Shown here: one piece after another, positions 1 through 8,092 of the stretch
Numbering within the stretch: position 1 is the stretch's first letter
Layout of the letters: each line of letters begins with the position of its first letter
Origin: Cytophagales bacterium
GTDB taxonomy: Bacteria; Bacteroidota; Bacteroidia; Cytophagales; Cyclobacteriaceae
NCBI GenBank assembly: GCA_020063545.1
Contig: JAGUUF010000147.1
Span: forward strand, 1 to 19,849
Length of the DNA: 19,849 nt
Reading direction: 5' to 3'
The notes under the pieces: generated by a model
The model's input: only the letters and a program-made list of their open reading frames with translations
Database searches by the model: none
Told to the model about the DNA's origin: nothing
Program-made: the position numbers and the translations under genes

Positions 1-4
1 CTGA

Positions 5-139
5 TTACGAATCCGTAACCAGCCCGAAAACCCAGAAACACAGAGACACTCCCAGAACAACAAAAAACAATACAAGACTCAGGATAGTAAAAACCGTTAA
101 GGCCAGCATGGAGGCCAGGAATGTTTTAAAAAAGTTCAT
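5..139 (-). CDS. Short hydrophobic ORF resembling the N-terminus of SppA (signal peptide peptidase), stopped at codon 45
   Basis: The frame starts with ATG and encodes MNFFKTFLASMLALTVFTIL followed by a Leu/Val/Phe-rich run. This Lys-containing N-terminus followed by one membrane helix looks like the start of Bacteroidota SppA (protease IV), an inner-membrane serine protease that degrades cleaved signal peptides and is often found beside folK. The frame closes with TAA at 5-7 after 44 codons, too soon for SppA (about 580 residues). Either a base error or a real frameshift interrupts sppA here (removing one T at the stop would keep a frame open to the window edge), or this is an independent small membrane protein. 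The window ends before this can be decided. It is divergent from folK. The SppA identity is a memory-based resemblance of a short segment, so confidence is low. Confidence 0.4.
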   Translation of the reverse strand: MNFFKTFLASMLALTVFTILSLVLFFVVLGVSLCFWVFGLVTDS

Positions 140-149
140 ATCGCAAAAT

Positions 150-165
150 TTTTAACCTGTTAAAA
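150..165. repeat. 16-base inverted repeat in the divergent sppA-like/folK spacer
   Basis: TTTTAAC-CT-GTTAAAA is a perfect inverted repeat with 7-base arms and a 2-base centre, located between two divergent starts. It could be an operator for a dimeric regulator, but AT-rich palindromes of this size also arise by chance. Confidence 0.35.
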
Positions 166-200
166 CTACGTACAAGCCTTTTAAAAAGTAAGTTGGTGCC

Positions 201-692
201 ATGAACAAGGCTTACCTTCTTTTAGGAAGCAACCTGGGCAACCGACTGGAAAACCTTGAAAAAGCACGGCAGCATATCAGTCGGCAGGCAGGCCCGATAG
301 TTACAACTTCATCGGTATATGAAACCGCCCCCTGGGGAAATGAAAACCAGGGAATGTTTTACAACCAGGTGGTTGAAATAAACACCACACTTGCACCGCA
401 CGTACTGCTTTCGAATATACTGGTAATTGAAACGGTGCTGGGCAGAATCCGGGGCAATGAAAAATTCGGGCCGCGGGTAATTGATATTGATATGTTGTTC
501 TACAACGATGAAATAATGAATACACCAGAACTTACACTGCCCCACCCTGCCTTGCATAATAGGCGGTTCGCGCTTGTACCGTTACATGAACTAGCCGCCA
601 GCAGGGTTCACCCGGTTTTTCAAAAAACCATTGGTACATTGCTGGCTGAATGCCCCGACACCCTTCCGGTTTACCGGCTGCCTAAAGGCTAA
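201..692 (+). CDS. folK: 2-amino-4-hydroxy-6-hydroxymethyldihydropteridine diphosphokinase (HPPK)
   Basis: Cytoplasmic enzyme of folate synthesis that transfers pyrophosphate from ATP to 6-hydroxymethyl-7,8-dihydropterin. The 163-residue length is normal for a single-domain HPPK. The N-terminus YLLLGSNLGNR is the typical first strand and loop. The HPPK signature lies at about residues 84-100 (RGNEKFGPRVIDIDMLF), with the two Mg2+-binding aspartates at D95 and D97, the same numbers as in E. coli. The usual Trp of the RWGPR loop is Phe here. The C-terminal LPHP and RRFAL motifs are present. The start is ATG; no Shine-Dalgarno is visible, as expected in Bacteroidota. The gene is divergent from the sppA-like frame and its 3' end overlaps the convergent fabD by 11 bases. 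It is not fused to folP or folB. Confidence 0.96.
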   Translation: MNKAYLLLGSNLGNRLENLEKARQHISRQAGPIVTTSSVYETAPWGNENQGMFYNQVVEINTTLAPHVLLSNILVIETVLGRIRGNEKFGPRVIDIDMLFYNDEIMNTPELTLPHPALHNRRFALVPLHELAASRVHPVFQKTIGTLLAECPDTLPVYRLPKG

Positions 693-1557
693 GCGCCTCG
701 GACTGAGGAGAAATTTTCTTTACCAACCCCTGCAATACTTTGCCGGGGCCGCATTCGATAAAGGTTGTTGCACCGTCTTTTACCATTTGCTGAACAGACT
801 GTGTCCAGCGGACCGGGGCAGTAAGCTGGGCTACCAGGTTTTTCTTTATTTCTTCAACATCGGATGAAGGCAAGGCATTTACATTCTGATAAACAGGACA
901 GATCGGTTTATTGAATACCGTAGCCTCAATAGCTGCAGCAAGTTCCTGACGGGCCGGCTCCATTAAAGGCGAATGAAAAGCCCCGCCAACCTGCAGGGGC
1001 AACACCCGTTTTGCACCGGCAGCTTTGAGTTTTTCCGAGGCCAGTTCCACACCTTTTACCGAACCGGAAATAACAAGTTGACCGGGGCAATTATAGTTGG
1101 CGGCAACCACCACTTCGCCCGCTACCGAGGCACAAATTTCTTCCACTATGTTATCATCCAGGCCAAGCACGGCTGCCATGGTTGAAGGGTTCAACTCGCA
1201 GGCACGCTGCATGGCCATCGCACGTTTATATACCAGCCTGAGGGCATCCTCAAATCCGAGTGCCTTGTTGGCCACAAGGGCCGAGAACTCGCCCAGGGAG
1301 TGGCCGGCCACCATATCCGGCTGAAAGGAGTCGTTGGAAAGTGCAACGGCTACCGAGTGAATAAAAATTGCCGGCTGGGTTATTCTGGTTTGCTTCAACT
1401 CATCGACCGTACCGGCAAACATGGTTTCAGTAATGGTAAAGCCCAGTACTTCATTGGCTTTATTAAAATAATGTTTCGCGTTGGGGTTCGCTTCGTACAA
1501 GTCTTTACCCATACCGCTAAACTGCGCGCCCTGGCCCGGAAAAATGTAAGCTTTCAT
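682..1557 (-). CDS. fabD: Malonyl-CoA:ACP transacylase
   Basis: Loads malonyl groups from CoA onto acyl carrier protein, giving the extender unit for type II fatty-acid synthesis in the cytoplasm. The protein begins MKAYIFPGQGAQ, the family N-terminus with Q11 of the oxyanion hole. The nucleophile elbow GHSLGE carries Ser87, the substrate-carboxylate arginine is R112, and the catalytic His is H195 in GGAFHSPLM. At 291 residues it is slightly shorter than E. coli FabD (309). A frame open to 1617 would add 20 residues and overlap the preceding DUF393 gene, so I chose the ATG at 1557. It is the last gene of a minus-strand cluster behind the type IX secreted protein and DUF393, with 32 bases separating it from DUF393. 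A T-rich TATTTTGCCC stretch about 15-25 bases upstream may be its own weak promoter. It overlaps folK convergently by 11 bases. Confidence 0.96.
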   Translation of the reverse strand: MKAYIFPGQGAQFSGMGKDLYEANPNAKHYFNKANEVLGFTITETMFAGTVDELKQTRITQPAIFIHSVAVALSNDSFQPDMVAGHSLGEFSALVANKALGFEDALRLVYKRAMAMQRACELNPSTMAAVLGLDDNIVEEICASVAGEVVVAANYNCPGQLVISGSVKGVELASEKLKAAGAKRVLPLQVGGAFHSPLMEPARQELAAAIEATVFNKPICPVYQNVNALPSSDVEEIKKNLVAQLTAPVRWTQSVQQMVKDGATTFIECGPGKVLQGLVKKISPQSEALSL

Positions 1558-1589
1558 GTTGTGTATTTCAGGGCAAAATAATGAGCGGA

Positions 1590-2000
1590 TTACTGATCTA
1601 AAAATCGGGCCTTCCATTTATCCGATGGCAACCAGCATGTTTCACGCTTGCCAAACCACCGGTAGCGGTTACGCGCAATCCAGTCGTAAACGGGATTACG
1701 AATAAACCGCGGAAGGATTTTAAAGGCATAAAGTACCGGCCAAAGTCCTGACAGGTTACGGGCTATTTCAAGGGCTGCATCGCTTTTGGTAAAACAGTTT
1801 TCGCCTTTAATCAACACGATGGTTTGAAGGCCCTGTACATCCAGGTCTCGTTTAGATAACAACTGCCGGCCAGTATCCGACTGCAGCGAGGCAAAGCGGA
1901 ATTTACCGGCCGGGTCGCGCTTTAAAATAAACTGCACAGCACCGCTGCACAGGTTGCACTCGCCATCAAATAATACAACAGGCTGAACAGGCCGGCTCAT
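1590..2000 (-). CDS. DUF393 (DCC family) protein with CxxC motif
   Basis: A 136-residue protein of the DUF393/DCC family, often named thiol-disulfide oxidoreductase although the reaction is not established. The family signature DGECNLC lies at residues 12-18, holding a CxxC pair, and is followed by a FRFASLQS strand and the typical C-terminal RYRWFGKRETCWLP. There is no signal peptide or membrane segment, so it should be cytoplasmic. The frame is open to an ATG at 2018, but the ATG at 2000 overlaps the stop of the upstream gene as ATGA, a standard translational-coupling arrangement, and gives the usual N-terminus just before VVLFDGECN, so I chose it. It lies between a Cys-rich secreted protein and fabD. 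Family assignment is firm; function is not. Confidence 0.9.
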   Translation of the reverse strand: MSRPVQPVVLFDGECNLCSGAVQFILKRDPAGKFRFASLQSDTGRQLLSKRDLDVQGLQTIVLIKGENCFTKSDAALEIARNLSGLWPVLYAFKILPRFIRNPVYDWIARNRYRWFGKRETCWLPSDKWKARFLDQ

Positions 2001-4939
2001 CGAACCAGGTGAACCCATCCTTTAATGGTTTGCACCCGTTTCTTCGGATCAACAACGTTAAAGGTTACATCGGCAACGTAAAAATATACGCCAGAGGCAA
2101 GCGGAGTTCCAATTTTGTTACGGCCGTCCCATTCAATATAAATGGTATTCCGCTCATCGCCCAGCTTGCCGGTATAGGTGTACACTTCATCGCCCCATCG
2201 GTTATATACCTTGAAGTTAACTGCCTGAACAAACCTGGCGCATCGCCTGACCAGGTTTTCGCCTTTTAACCCCACACTAAGGTTCCTGCACGGATAGGTC
2301 TCCGGTACACTGCTGTCGAAATCCGGGCGGTAGCCATACGCGGCAAACACATCGTTACAAAAATCGCCATTGGGTGTGAACAGGTTGGGCAGTTCATAAT
2401 TCGGGCAGTTATCATTACAGGCCGCTTCGCTTAATTCACTTTCATTACCAGAGCGATCGACTGCCGAGAGTTTATAGCACCGGGCAAAGGATGACAGTGC
2501 GCTGTCGTAATACACCGTGTCGCGGATGTTGCTTGCCAGCAGGAAATACTGCCCTGTTGTTGAGCCGGAAGCATAGAGATTATAACTCCGGATATCATCC
2601 CGGCAGTTCGGGTCAGCTGGGCGGTTCCATTTAACAATGTTCACAAACGTAGTCGGATTGCACCCATATTGGTCATAAAACTCATCGCAGTTTATTACAA
2701 ACGGAGTGAGCACGGGTTTACATGGCGGATCATCATCGCGCGGTTTAGCGCAAATAATCTGGCTGTAATTTTCAAGCGGTTCACCTATTGCCGGGTTTCC
2801 ATAGCCGCCCCTAACCTTTACACGGTAACAGTAAAAGGTATTGTCGTCAAGCGGAACGCCATTCCATTGTCCTGAATCAACATACACAAATCCGGTTGTA
2901 AACACATCCACGCTGTCAATCAACACCAGGTCATTTTCGGTGGCGCCTTCCGGGCCACGATAAATAAGATGGCGCGGATAGGATTGTATCTGGTTCGACC
3001 ATGGCACTACGGCACTCCACCTTAATTCAATGCGCTTGGCTGAAGGCCTTAATTCAAGCCGCACAGAAGAAGCCGTGGAAGAGGTATCAATTGGCGACCA
3101 TGTAGTGGGTTCGGTTACTGTATTTGAATACAAAACAACACGGTAGTTAAATACATTCTCTTCAGAATTTATTCCATCATCCACTACAGTAGTATCGCCA
3201 GGCAACGTGCCGGGATGAACTGCGGTGAGACCCCCACTACCCGCAAAATCATTTGCCCGCCAAACTTTGTATTCATAAGGCCCGGGGAACTGGGTCTTAT
3301 TTATATTAAAAGGCGAACGCCAGCTTACCCGGATTTCTCCGTTGGCCGAACCGGTTTTATCAACGGTTACATGGGTAATTACCGGGGCATCGGCCAGAAT
3401 GGGCGGAATACAAATCTCCTGTGAAACGTAGCTTTCGCCACCACCCGGTACAGGGTAAACCGCCACAAGGCGGTAGCAGAATTTTGCCCCGACATCAAGC
3501 CCGCGGCCACCATTCGTATCTGTAAACGTGTTGGATGCCGCACTCACGGTTGCAATCTGAGAATACCCGAGGAACTCCGGCATGCCGGTCTGGCAACTAT
3601 CGGGCGTAAAAACGATGCTGTCAACCCTACGCCAGATTTGAATGGAATTCGCGTTCGTGCAGGCATACGGTTGCCACTCCAATAAAGCATGGCGCCTGGC
3701 CAGGTCAACGTTAGCCGAACTCCATACAGGCGGAGGCCCAACTACTTTAATTCGCCAGGTTTTAAAAGTTACCAATCGCGGAGTGCCTTTATCGGTTACT
3801 TTAAACACAACCTGGTAGGGTTGGTCCTTAATATGTTCACAGGTTGTAGCCCATGAAAATTGCAGTTGGGCCGGAGGGTTGGATGCCTGGAACTCAGCCG
3901 GGAAGGGCGACACAGTTGCACGCGAAGGAAAAGTTTCACCAAAAATTTCCGAAAACGCTTCCAGTTTCACTTCATCGTTGTTTGGATCAATTCCGAAAAT
4001 AGTTTCGTTGATTATCGTGCCTGCATCAACGCAGATATCTTCCGGCACTATCATGTCGGGGCGGTCGTTATCACAATCATCCACGATAATCTGCATATCT
4101 CTCCTCACAAAGCCGATTCTCACCCACTGCCCGTTTATTTTCCGCCATTCGATAATAATAAACGCGATGTTGTACTCACCTGCCTGGCAGGGCGCATCCC
4201 AAACAATCGTACCATCCGATGGATTGATGGTAAACGTTGGCGGGCCATCACCCTCCTCATTACCCGGCTGGCAGGTGGCATAAAAATCAGGATGATTGGG
4301 CGGCCCGTAGCCCACCACAGGCTTGCCCTTTTCTGAAAACGGGATCACCAATTCATACGAAAGGCTGTCGCCATCCGGATCGAACGCACCCGGGTTATGA
4401 AAAAAAGTCTGTCCACTACAGGCCCGATCAATGGGTGGAATAAGAAGCTGGGGTGTATTCTTATTGCACAAAAAAGGATCGATAATTAATTGGGTCTCCA
4501 GGTAGAACATGGTATTGACCGAATTAACCATGTTCAACACGCCTTCATTACGGTTTGGTTCGGTATAGGATATTATATATGAACCCGGACTACTGAAGGT
4601 GTAGATGATGGTGAAGGAGGCTGTGGCAATGTTTGGCCCGAATTCGGGTAGCAGGGTATTGGGTGTTTCGGGCACCAGGATGAAATTCCCATCGCCAAAA
4701 TCAAGTATATCCTGTTCGCCACCAAACAACACTGGTGAACCGGAATTGGTGTAAACCCGTACGGTAATTTCATACCGCAGGTCACTGCAATCTGCAGTAA
4801 GCTTTCGGATGGTGATTTGGCCGGCCCGTAAATGGGTTGCCCAGGCTGAAGAGCAGCAGAATACAAGGAAAACACAGAAACTGAAAAGGACAAGCATCCT
4901 ACCCTGAAAAACTCCCCTGCCTGCTTGCTGTGCTGCCAT
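1997..4939 (-). CDS. Large Cys-rich surface protein with gliding-motility type (type B) T9SS C-terminal sorting domain
   Basis: A 980-residue protein built for export. A hydrophobic stretch at residues 16-29 ending in AWA gives a signal peptide, probably cleaved after A34, before THLRAGQI, an N-terminus seen in many Bacteroidota secreted proteins. Residues 35-400 contain beta-sandwich-like segments, including DPDGDSLSYEL and a DPNNDEV segment typical of cadherin/PKD-like modules. Residues about 405-840 look like four fibronectin type III-like repeats (WSS...LLEW, IRVSW, IELRW, VNIVKW). Residues 851-980 form the type B sorting domain: PNLFTPNGD, VYNRWGDEVY, WDGRNKIGTPLASGVYFY and a C-terminal KGWVHLVR. 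The mature part has about 24 cysteines. Inferred role: cell-surface or secreted adhesin-like protein exported by Sec and then the type IX system; ligand unknown. The start could also be Met15 (4897), which gives a shorter signal peptide. Its stop overlaps the DUF393 start (ATGA). Confidence 0.93.
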   Translation of the reverse strand: MAAQQAGRGVFQGRMLVLFSFCVFLVFCCSSAWATHLRAGQITIRKLTADCSDLRYEITVRVYTNSGSPVLFGGEQDILDFGDGNFILVPETPNTLLPEFGPNIATASFTIIYTFSSPGSYIISYTEPNRNEGVLNMVNSVNTMFYLETQLIIDPFLCNKNTPQLLIPPIDRACSGQTFFHNPGAFDPDGDSLSYELVIPFSEKGKPVVGYGPPNHPDFYATCQPGNEEGDGPPTFTINPSDGTIVWDAPCQAGEYNIAFIIIEWRKINGQWVRIGFVRRDMQIIVDDCDNDRPDMIVPEDICVDAGTIINETIFGIDPNNDEVKLEAFSEIFGETFPSRATVSPFPAEFQASNPPAQLQFSWATTCEHIKDQPYQVVFKVTDKGTPRLVTFKTWRIKVVGPPPVWSSANVDLARRHALLEWQPYACTNANSIQIWRRVDSIVFTPDSCQTGMPEFLGYSQIATVSAASNTFTDTNGGRGLDVGAKFCYRLVAVYPVPGGGESYVSQEICIPPILADAPVITHVTVDKTGSANGEIRVSWRSPFNINKTQFPGPYEYKVWRANDFAGSGGLTAVHPGTLPGDTTVVDDGINSEENVFNYRVVLYSNTVTEPTTWSPIDTSSTASSVRLELRPSAKRIELRWSAVVPWSNQIQSYPRHLIYRGPEGATENDLVLIDSVDVFTTGFVYVDSGQWNGVPLDDNTFYCYRVKVRGGYGNPAIGEPLENYSQIICAKPRDDDPPCKPVLTPFVINCDEFYDQYGCNPTTFVNIVKWNRPADPNCRDDIRSYNLYASGSTTGQYFLLASNIRDTVYYDSALSSFARCYKLSAVDRSGNESELSEAACNDNCPNYELPNLFTPNGDFCNDVFAAYGYRPDFDSSVPETYPCRNLSVGLKGENLVRRCARFVQAVNFKVYNRWGDEVYTYTGKLGDERNTIYIEWDGRNKIGTPLASGVYFYVADVTFNVVDPKKRVQTIKGWVHLVR

Positions 4940-5074
4940 TGTTGAAATGAATGCGGTTACAATATAAAACCCTGAGCCGGATGGAAAAAATTCAAGAGGA
5001 ATAACGAAATACCAAAGGTTTTTATTTTTTAGCCCTCAAATCATTTAACTTGTTAAGCTACTAACCCAAAACCC

Positions 5075-5314
5075 ATGCGCATTGTTGGCGAAGTGCCCCA
5101 CCCGGAATGCAAAATTACCCTGTATAACTGGAACAACCGGTACCTGGTTAAACTGGAGAAAGGGCTGCTGGAACAAACCTTTAAAGTCAATCAATTCGAT
5201 TTGACCTCCGAAACTCAACTCCACCAACTGGTTACTGAGGAATTTATCCGGGAAGCCCTGGTTCTTTTTGATGCCATGGAAACCGCCTGGAACAAGGCCC
5301 TTCAGCACCACTAA
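5075..5314 (+). CDS. Hypothetical protein, 79 residues
   Basis: I do not recognise this family. It begins MRIVGEVPHPECKITLYNWN, has an alternating hydrophobic pattern suggesting beta strands in the first half (ITLYNW, YLVKLEKGLLEQTFKV), and a probable helical C-terminal half (LHQLVTEEFIREALVLFDAMETAWNKAL is strongly amphipathic by eye, described here in parts). There is no signal peptide and no cysteine pair. Codon use resembles the neighbours and the frame is followed 47 bases later by the acyltransferase gene on the same strand, which supports it being real. The reverse strand also has an open frame of similar length here, but it looks non-protein-like. Probably a small cytoplasmic protein. 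Confidence 0.7.
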   Translation: MRIVGEVPHPECKITLYNWNNRYLVKLEKGLLEQTFKVNQFDLTSETQLHQLVTEEFIREALVLFDAMETAWNKALQHH

Positions 5315-5361
5315 TACCATAACCCTGTAGGGATAGGAATATTTTATACTATTTTGCCCCT

Positions 5362-7053
5362 GTGGAAGTTTTAGAGAAGAAGAATAAAAACAAAAAATAC
5401 CGGCCTATACTTGACGGTATACCCGACTGGCCGGTTTACCAGCTTAGCCGCAACCGCAAGGAGTTTATTGAAGAAGTTGCCCAGAAATCAGTTGAACGAA
5501 TACGGCAGCTAAGACCCAACCGCAAACAACTGCTCGATGACCTGGAGGCTACCGTTTACCGCGAACAGCAACGGATGAAACGCAACCGGTGGCGCGTTGA
5601 CCCGCCCGATGAGCAGCGTTTCTGGGCAGGAATAAAAGAGAAACTGGTTGAGCTTTCCAACAAACCCGATGACGGTTCCGGTGCGGAAGACAAGTTACTG
5701 CAGCGCATTGTAACACGGTATGCCAACGAAATTGCCGGCAACTTCAAACCCAGTTCGTATCGGCTCGCCCGCAGCATCACCACGTTTTGGTTTAACCGTC
5801 TGCTCAATGCCGCACGCGTAAAAAAATTCGGGGCCATCTTCAGGAACAAATACACGCTGCGCGATAAAATCCAGATTGTGGGTAAAGTAAAACAGTTGCG
5901 CAAGCTGGCCCGACTGGGAACCATCGTTATGGTGCCCACCCACTTCAGCAACCTCGACTCCATATTAATCGGCTGGGTTATCCATGCCCTCGGCCTGCCG
6001 GCCTTTATTTATGGCGCTGGACTGAACCTGTTCAACATTAAAATCTTTGCCTACTTTATGAACAGCCTGGGGGCTTATAAAGTAGACAGGAGAAAGAAAA
6101 ACCTCCCCTACCTGGAAACCCTGAAAATGTATTCAAGCCTGGCCATTCAAAAAGGAGCACACAGCTTGTTCTTTCCGGGAGGAACCCGCTCCCGTTCCGG
6201 TGCCATCGAAAAAACACTTAAACTCGGGTTGCTCTCAACGGCCATTGAAGCCCAACGCAACATTTACCTGAACACATCTGAAGGCGAGGAGCCCCGTAAA
6301 ATTTTTATCGTGCCGGTAACACTCAACTACCACTTTGTACTGGAGGCTCCCGACCTGATTGAGGAATACCTTTCAGTAAAAGGCCAGGACAGGTATTTGC
6401 CCGAGCAGGATAAATACGGCAGCTTTCAACTGCTCCGGTTCCTGATAAAATTCTTCGGCAAAGGGTCTAACATTTCCGTATCCATTGGCCGTGGCCTGGA
6501 TGTAATGGGCAACTATGTGAATGACGAGGGCGACAGCCTCGATGCACAGGGGCGTGTAATAAAAACCCGCGACTACTTTGTTTCAAACGGATACATCACC
6601 ATAGACAAGCAGCGCGAAGACGAGTACACCCGCATGCTTAGCCACCGCATTGTGGCAGAATACCACCGCATTAACCGGGTGTTTGCCAGCCACCTGGTAG
6701 CTTTTGTAGCCTTTGAGATGTGGCAACAGAAACATCCGAAACTTGATCTGTTCGGGCTATTGCGGCTGCCCGAGGAAGACCAGGTGCTGGAGTATGCCGA
6801 GTTCAGGCAGGCCTGCAAGCGGGTACGTAAACAGATTTACCGGCTGAAAGAACAGGGGAAAGCAAACCATGCCACCCACCTGAAAGGAAAAATTGATTTG
6901 GTAATCCGGCATGGTATGGAGAACGTAGGAATTTTTCACCTGAACCGCCCGCTGCTCTTTAATAAGGAAGGCAACATCATCACCCAGGATCTGTCCCTCC
7001 TTTACTACTACCACAACCGCCTTACCGGCTATGACCTCGAAAAAGTTATCTGA
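5362..7053 (+). CDS. PlsB-like glycerolipid acyltransferase (PlsC/PlsB superfamily)
   Basis: A 563-residue membrane-associated acyltransferase of the PF01553 superfamily, expected to transfer an acyl chain to glycerol-3-phosphate or a related lipid. Motif I is HFSNLD (H194 and D199, the H-x4-D catalytic pair). Motif II is LGAYKVDRR (about 236-244). Motif III is FPGGTRSRSG (271-280), close to the FxEGxRSRxG of PlsB. Motif IV is the IVPVTLNY region (316-323). A roughly 185-residue Lys/Arg-rich N-terminal domain and a long C-terminal domain flank the catalytic part, as in PlsB rather than in small PlsC enzymes, though E. coli PlsB is longer (807). The start is GTG at 5362; no in-frame ATG lies nearby. 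The end overlaps gpsA by 23 bases. This coupling to the enzyme that makes glycerol-3-phosphate favours glycerol-3-phosphate as acceptor, an inference. Confidence 0.88.
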   Translation: MEVLEKKNKNKKYRPILDGIPDWPVYQLSRNRKEFIEEVAQKSVERIRQLRPNRKQLLDDLEATVYREQQRMKRNRWRVDPPDEQRFWAGIKEKLVELSNKPDDGSGAEDKLLQRIVTRYANEIAGNFKPSSYRLARSITTFWFNRLLNAARVKKFGAIFRNKYTLRDKIQIVGKVKQLRKLARLGTIVMVPTHFSNLDSILIGWVIHALGLPAFIYGAGLNLFNIKIFAYFMNSLGAYKVDRRKKNLPYLETLKMYSSLAIQKGAHSLFFPGGTRSRSGAIEKTLKLGLLSTAIEAQRNIYLNTSEGEEPRKIFIVPVTLNYHFVLEAPDLIEEYLSVKGQDRYLPEQDKYGSFQLLRFLIKFFGKGSNISVSIGRGLDVMGNYVNDEGDSLDAQGRVIKTRDYFVSNGYITIDKQREDEYTRMLSHRIVAEYHRINRVFASHLVAFVAFEMWQQKHPKLDLFGLLRLPEEDQVLEYAEFRQACKRVRKQIYRLKEQGKANHATHLKGKIDLVIRHGMENVGIFHLNRPLLFNKEGNIITQDLSLLYYYHNRLTGYDLEKVI

Positions 7054-8092
7054 CGAAAAACCGGTTGGCGTAATCGGTGCGGGTAACTTCGGAAGCGCAG
7101 TAGCCAACTTATTGGCACGGCAACGCAACGTGTTGCTGTACGCCCGCGATGAAAAAACCATAAACCGCATCCTGAACAAACGGGAAAACCGGGGGCACAA
7201 AATGAAAAAAAACGTTACCCCGATTAACGACCTGAAACAACTTGCCCATGAATGCGACATCCTGTTTCCGATTGTTCCTTCCTCGCACTTCCGCAACATG
7301 ATGCGCCAGGTATCACCCTACCTTCACCCGTACCATGTATTGATTCACGGCACCAAAGGGTTTGATATCACCCTGCCTAAAGGCCAAACCATCGAGTCGG
7401 TTACTAAACTCAGCCGTAACCAGGTAAAAACCATGAGCGAAGTAATACGCGAGGAAAGCGTGGTGGTGCGCGTGGGCTGCCTGGCCGGTCCAAATCTTTC
7501 AAAAGAACTGGCCGCCCGCCACCCGGCCGCTACCGTCATCGCCAGCCATTTCAATGAAGTGATTAGCATCGGCAAACGCCTGCTCCGTAACGACCGCTTC
7601 CAGGTGTATGGCAATAATGACCTGGTAGGAGTTGAACTGGCAGGTGTTTTAAAAAACATTATCGCCATTGCCTCGGGGGCCCTCCACGGCATGGGCTATG
7701 GCGAAAATGCACGCGGCTTGCTCATCAGCCGGGGCGTGGTAGAGATGATTCACCTCGGAAGAGCCCTGGGCGGAAATACCAAGGCCTTTCTCGGACTGGC
7801 CGGCATTGGCGATTTGGTTACCACCAGCAACAGCGAACTGAGCCGCAACTTCCAGGTTGGCAACAAACTGGCGCAGGGCATGACGCTAAAGGAAATCCTG
7901 GAAAGTATGGATGAGGTTGCCGAAGGTGTGAACACCGTGCGGATAGCGAAAAAATGTGCCGATTACTACCGGGTAAGGGCACCCATTACCAACACGCTGT
8001 ACCAGGTACTGTTCGAAGATCTTACCGTGAAGCAGGCAATCAGTTACCTGATGCGCTACCCGCTTAATGTAGATATTGACTTTCTGGATTAA
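7031..8092 (+). CDS. gpsA: NAD(P)-dependent glycerol-3-phosphate dehydrogenase
   Basis: Reduces dihydroxyacetone phosphate to sn-glycerol-3-phosphate for phospholipid synthesis. The Rossmann motif GVIGAGNFGSA is at residues 13-23. Further family motifs are GTKGF (about 110), GPNLSKE, ELAGVLKNIIAIASG with the catalytic lysine, GMGYGENARG, and GLAGIGDLVTT followed by SRN with the substrate-binding arginine. The 353-residue length is usual. The ATG start lies inside the 3' end of the acyltransferase gene (23-base overlap), giving tight co-expression. The stop overlaps the convergent HIT gene by 4 bases. Upstream in-frame ATG codons are absent, and the family N-terminus begins only a few residues before the GxGxxG loop, so this start is likely right. 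Confidence 0.97.
   Translation: MTSKKLSDEKPVGVIGAGNFGSAVANLLARQRNVLLYARDEKTINRILNKRENRGHKMKKNVTPINDLKQLAHECDILFPIVPSSHFRNMMRQVSPYLHPYHVLIHGTKGFDITLPKGQTIESVTKLSRNQVKTMSEVIREESVVVRVGCLAGPNLSKELAARHPAATVIASHFNEVISIGKRLLRNDRFQVYGNNDLVGVELAGVLKNIIAIASGALHGMGYGENARGLLISRGVVEMIHLGRALGGNTKAFLGLAGIGDLVTTSNSELSRNFQVGNKLAQGMTLKEILESMDEVAEGVNTVRIAKKCADYYRVRAPITNTLYQVLFEDLTVKQAISYLMRYPLNVDIDFLD

Noticed and set aside
3860..4336. 158- and 134-codon plus-strand frames inside the type IX secreted protein gene
   Set aside because: They lie antisense to a continuous 980-residue protein with clear domains and have no protein-like features.
4940..5074. Possible regulatory RNA in the divergent spacer before the 79-residue gene
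   Set aside because: The spacer is AT-rich with T-runs but shows no stable hairpin and no good promoter consensus in either direction.
6757..7299. 180-codon minus-strand frame across the acyltransferase/gpsA junction
   Set aside because: Antisense to two recognised genes; the overlap of those genes explains the long open frame.
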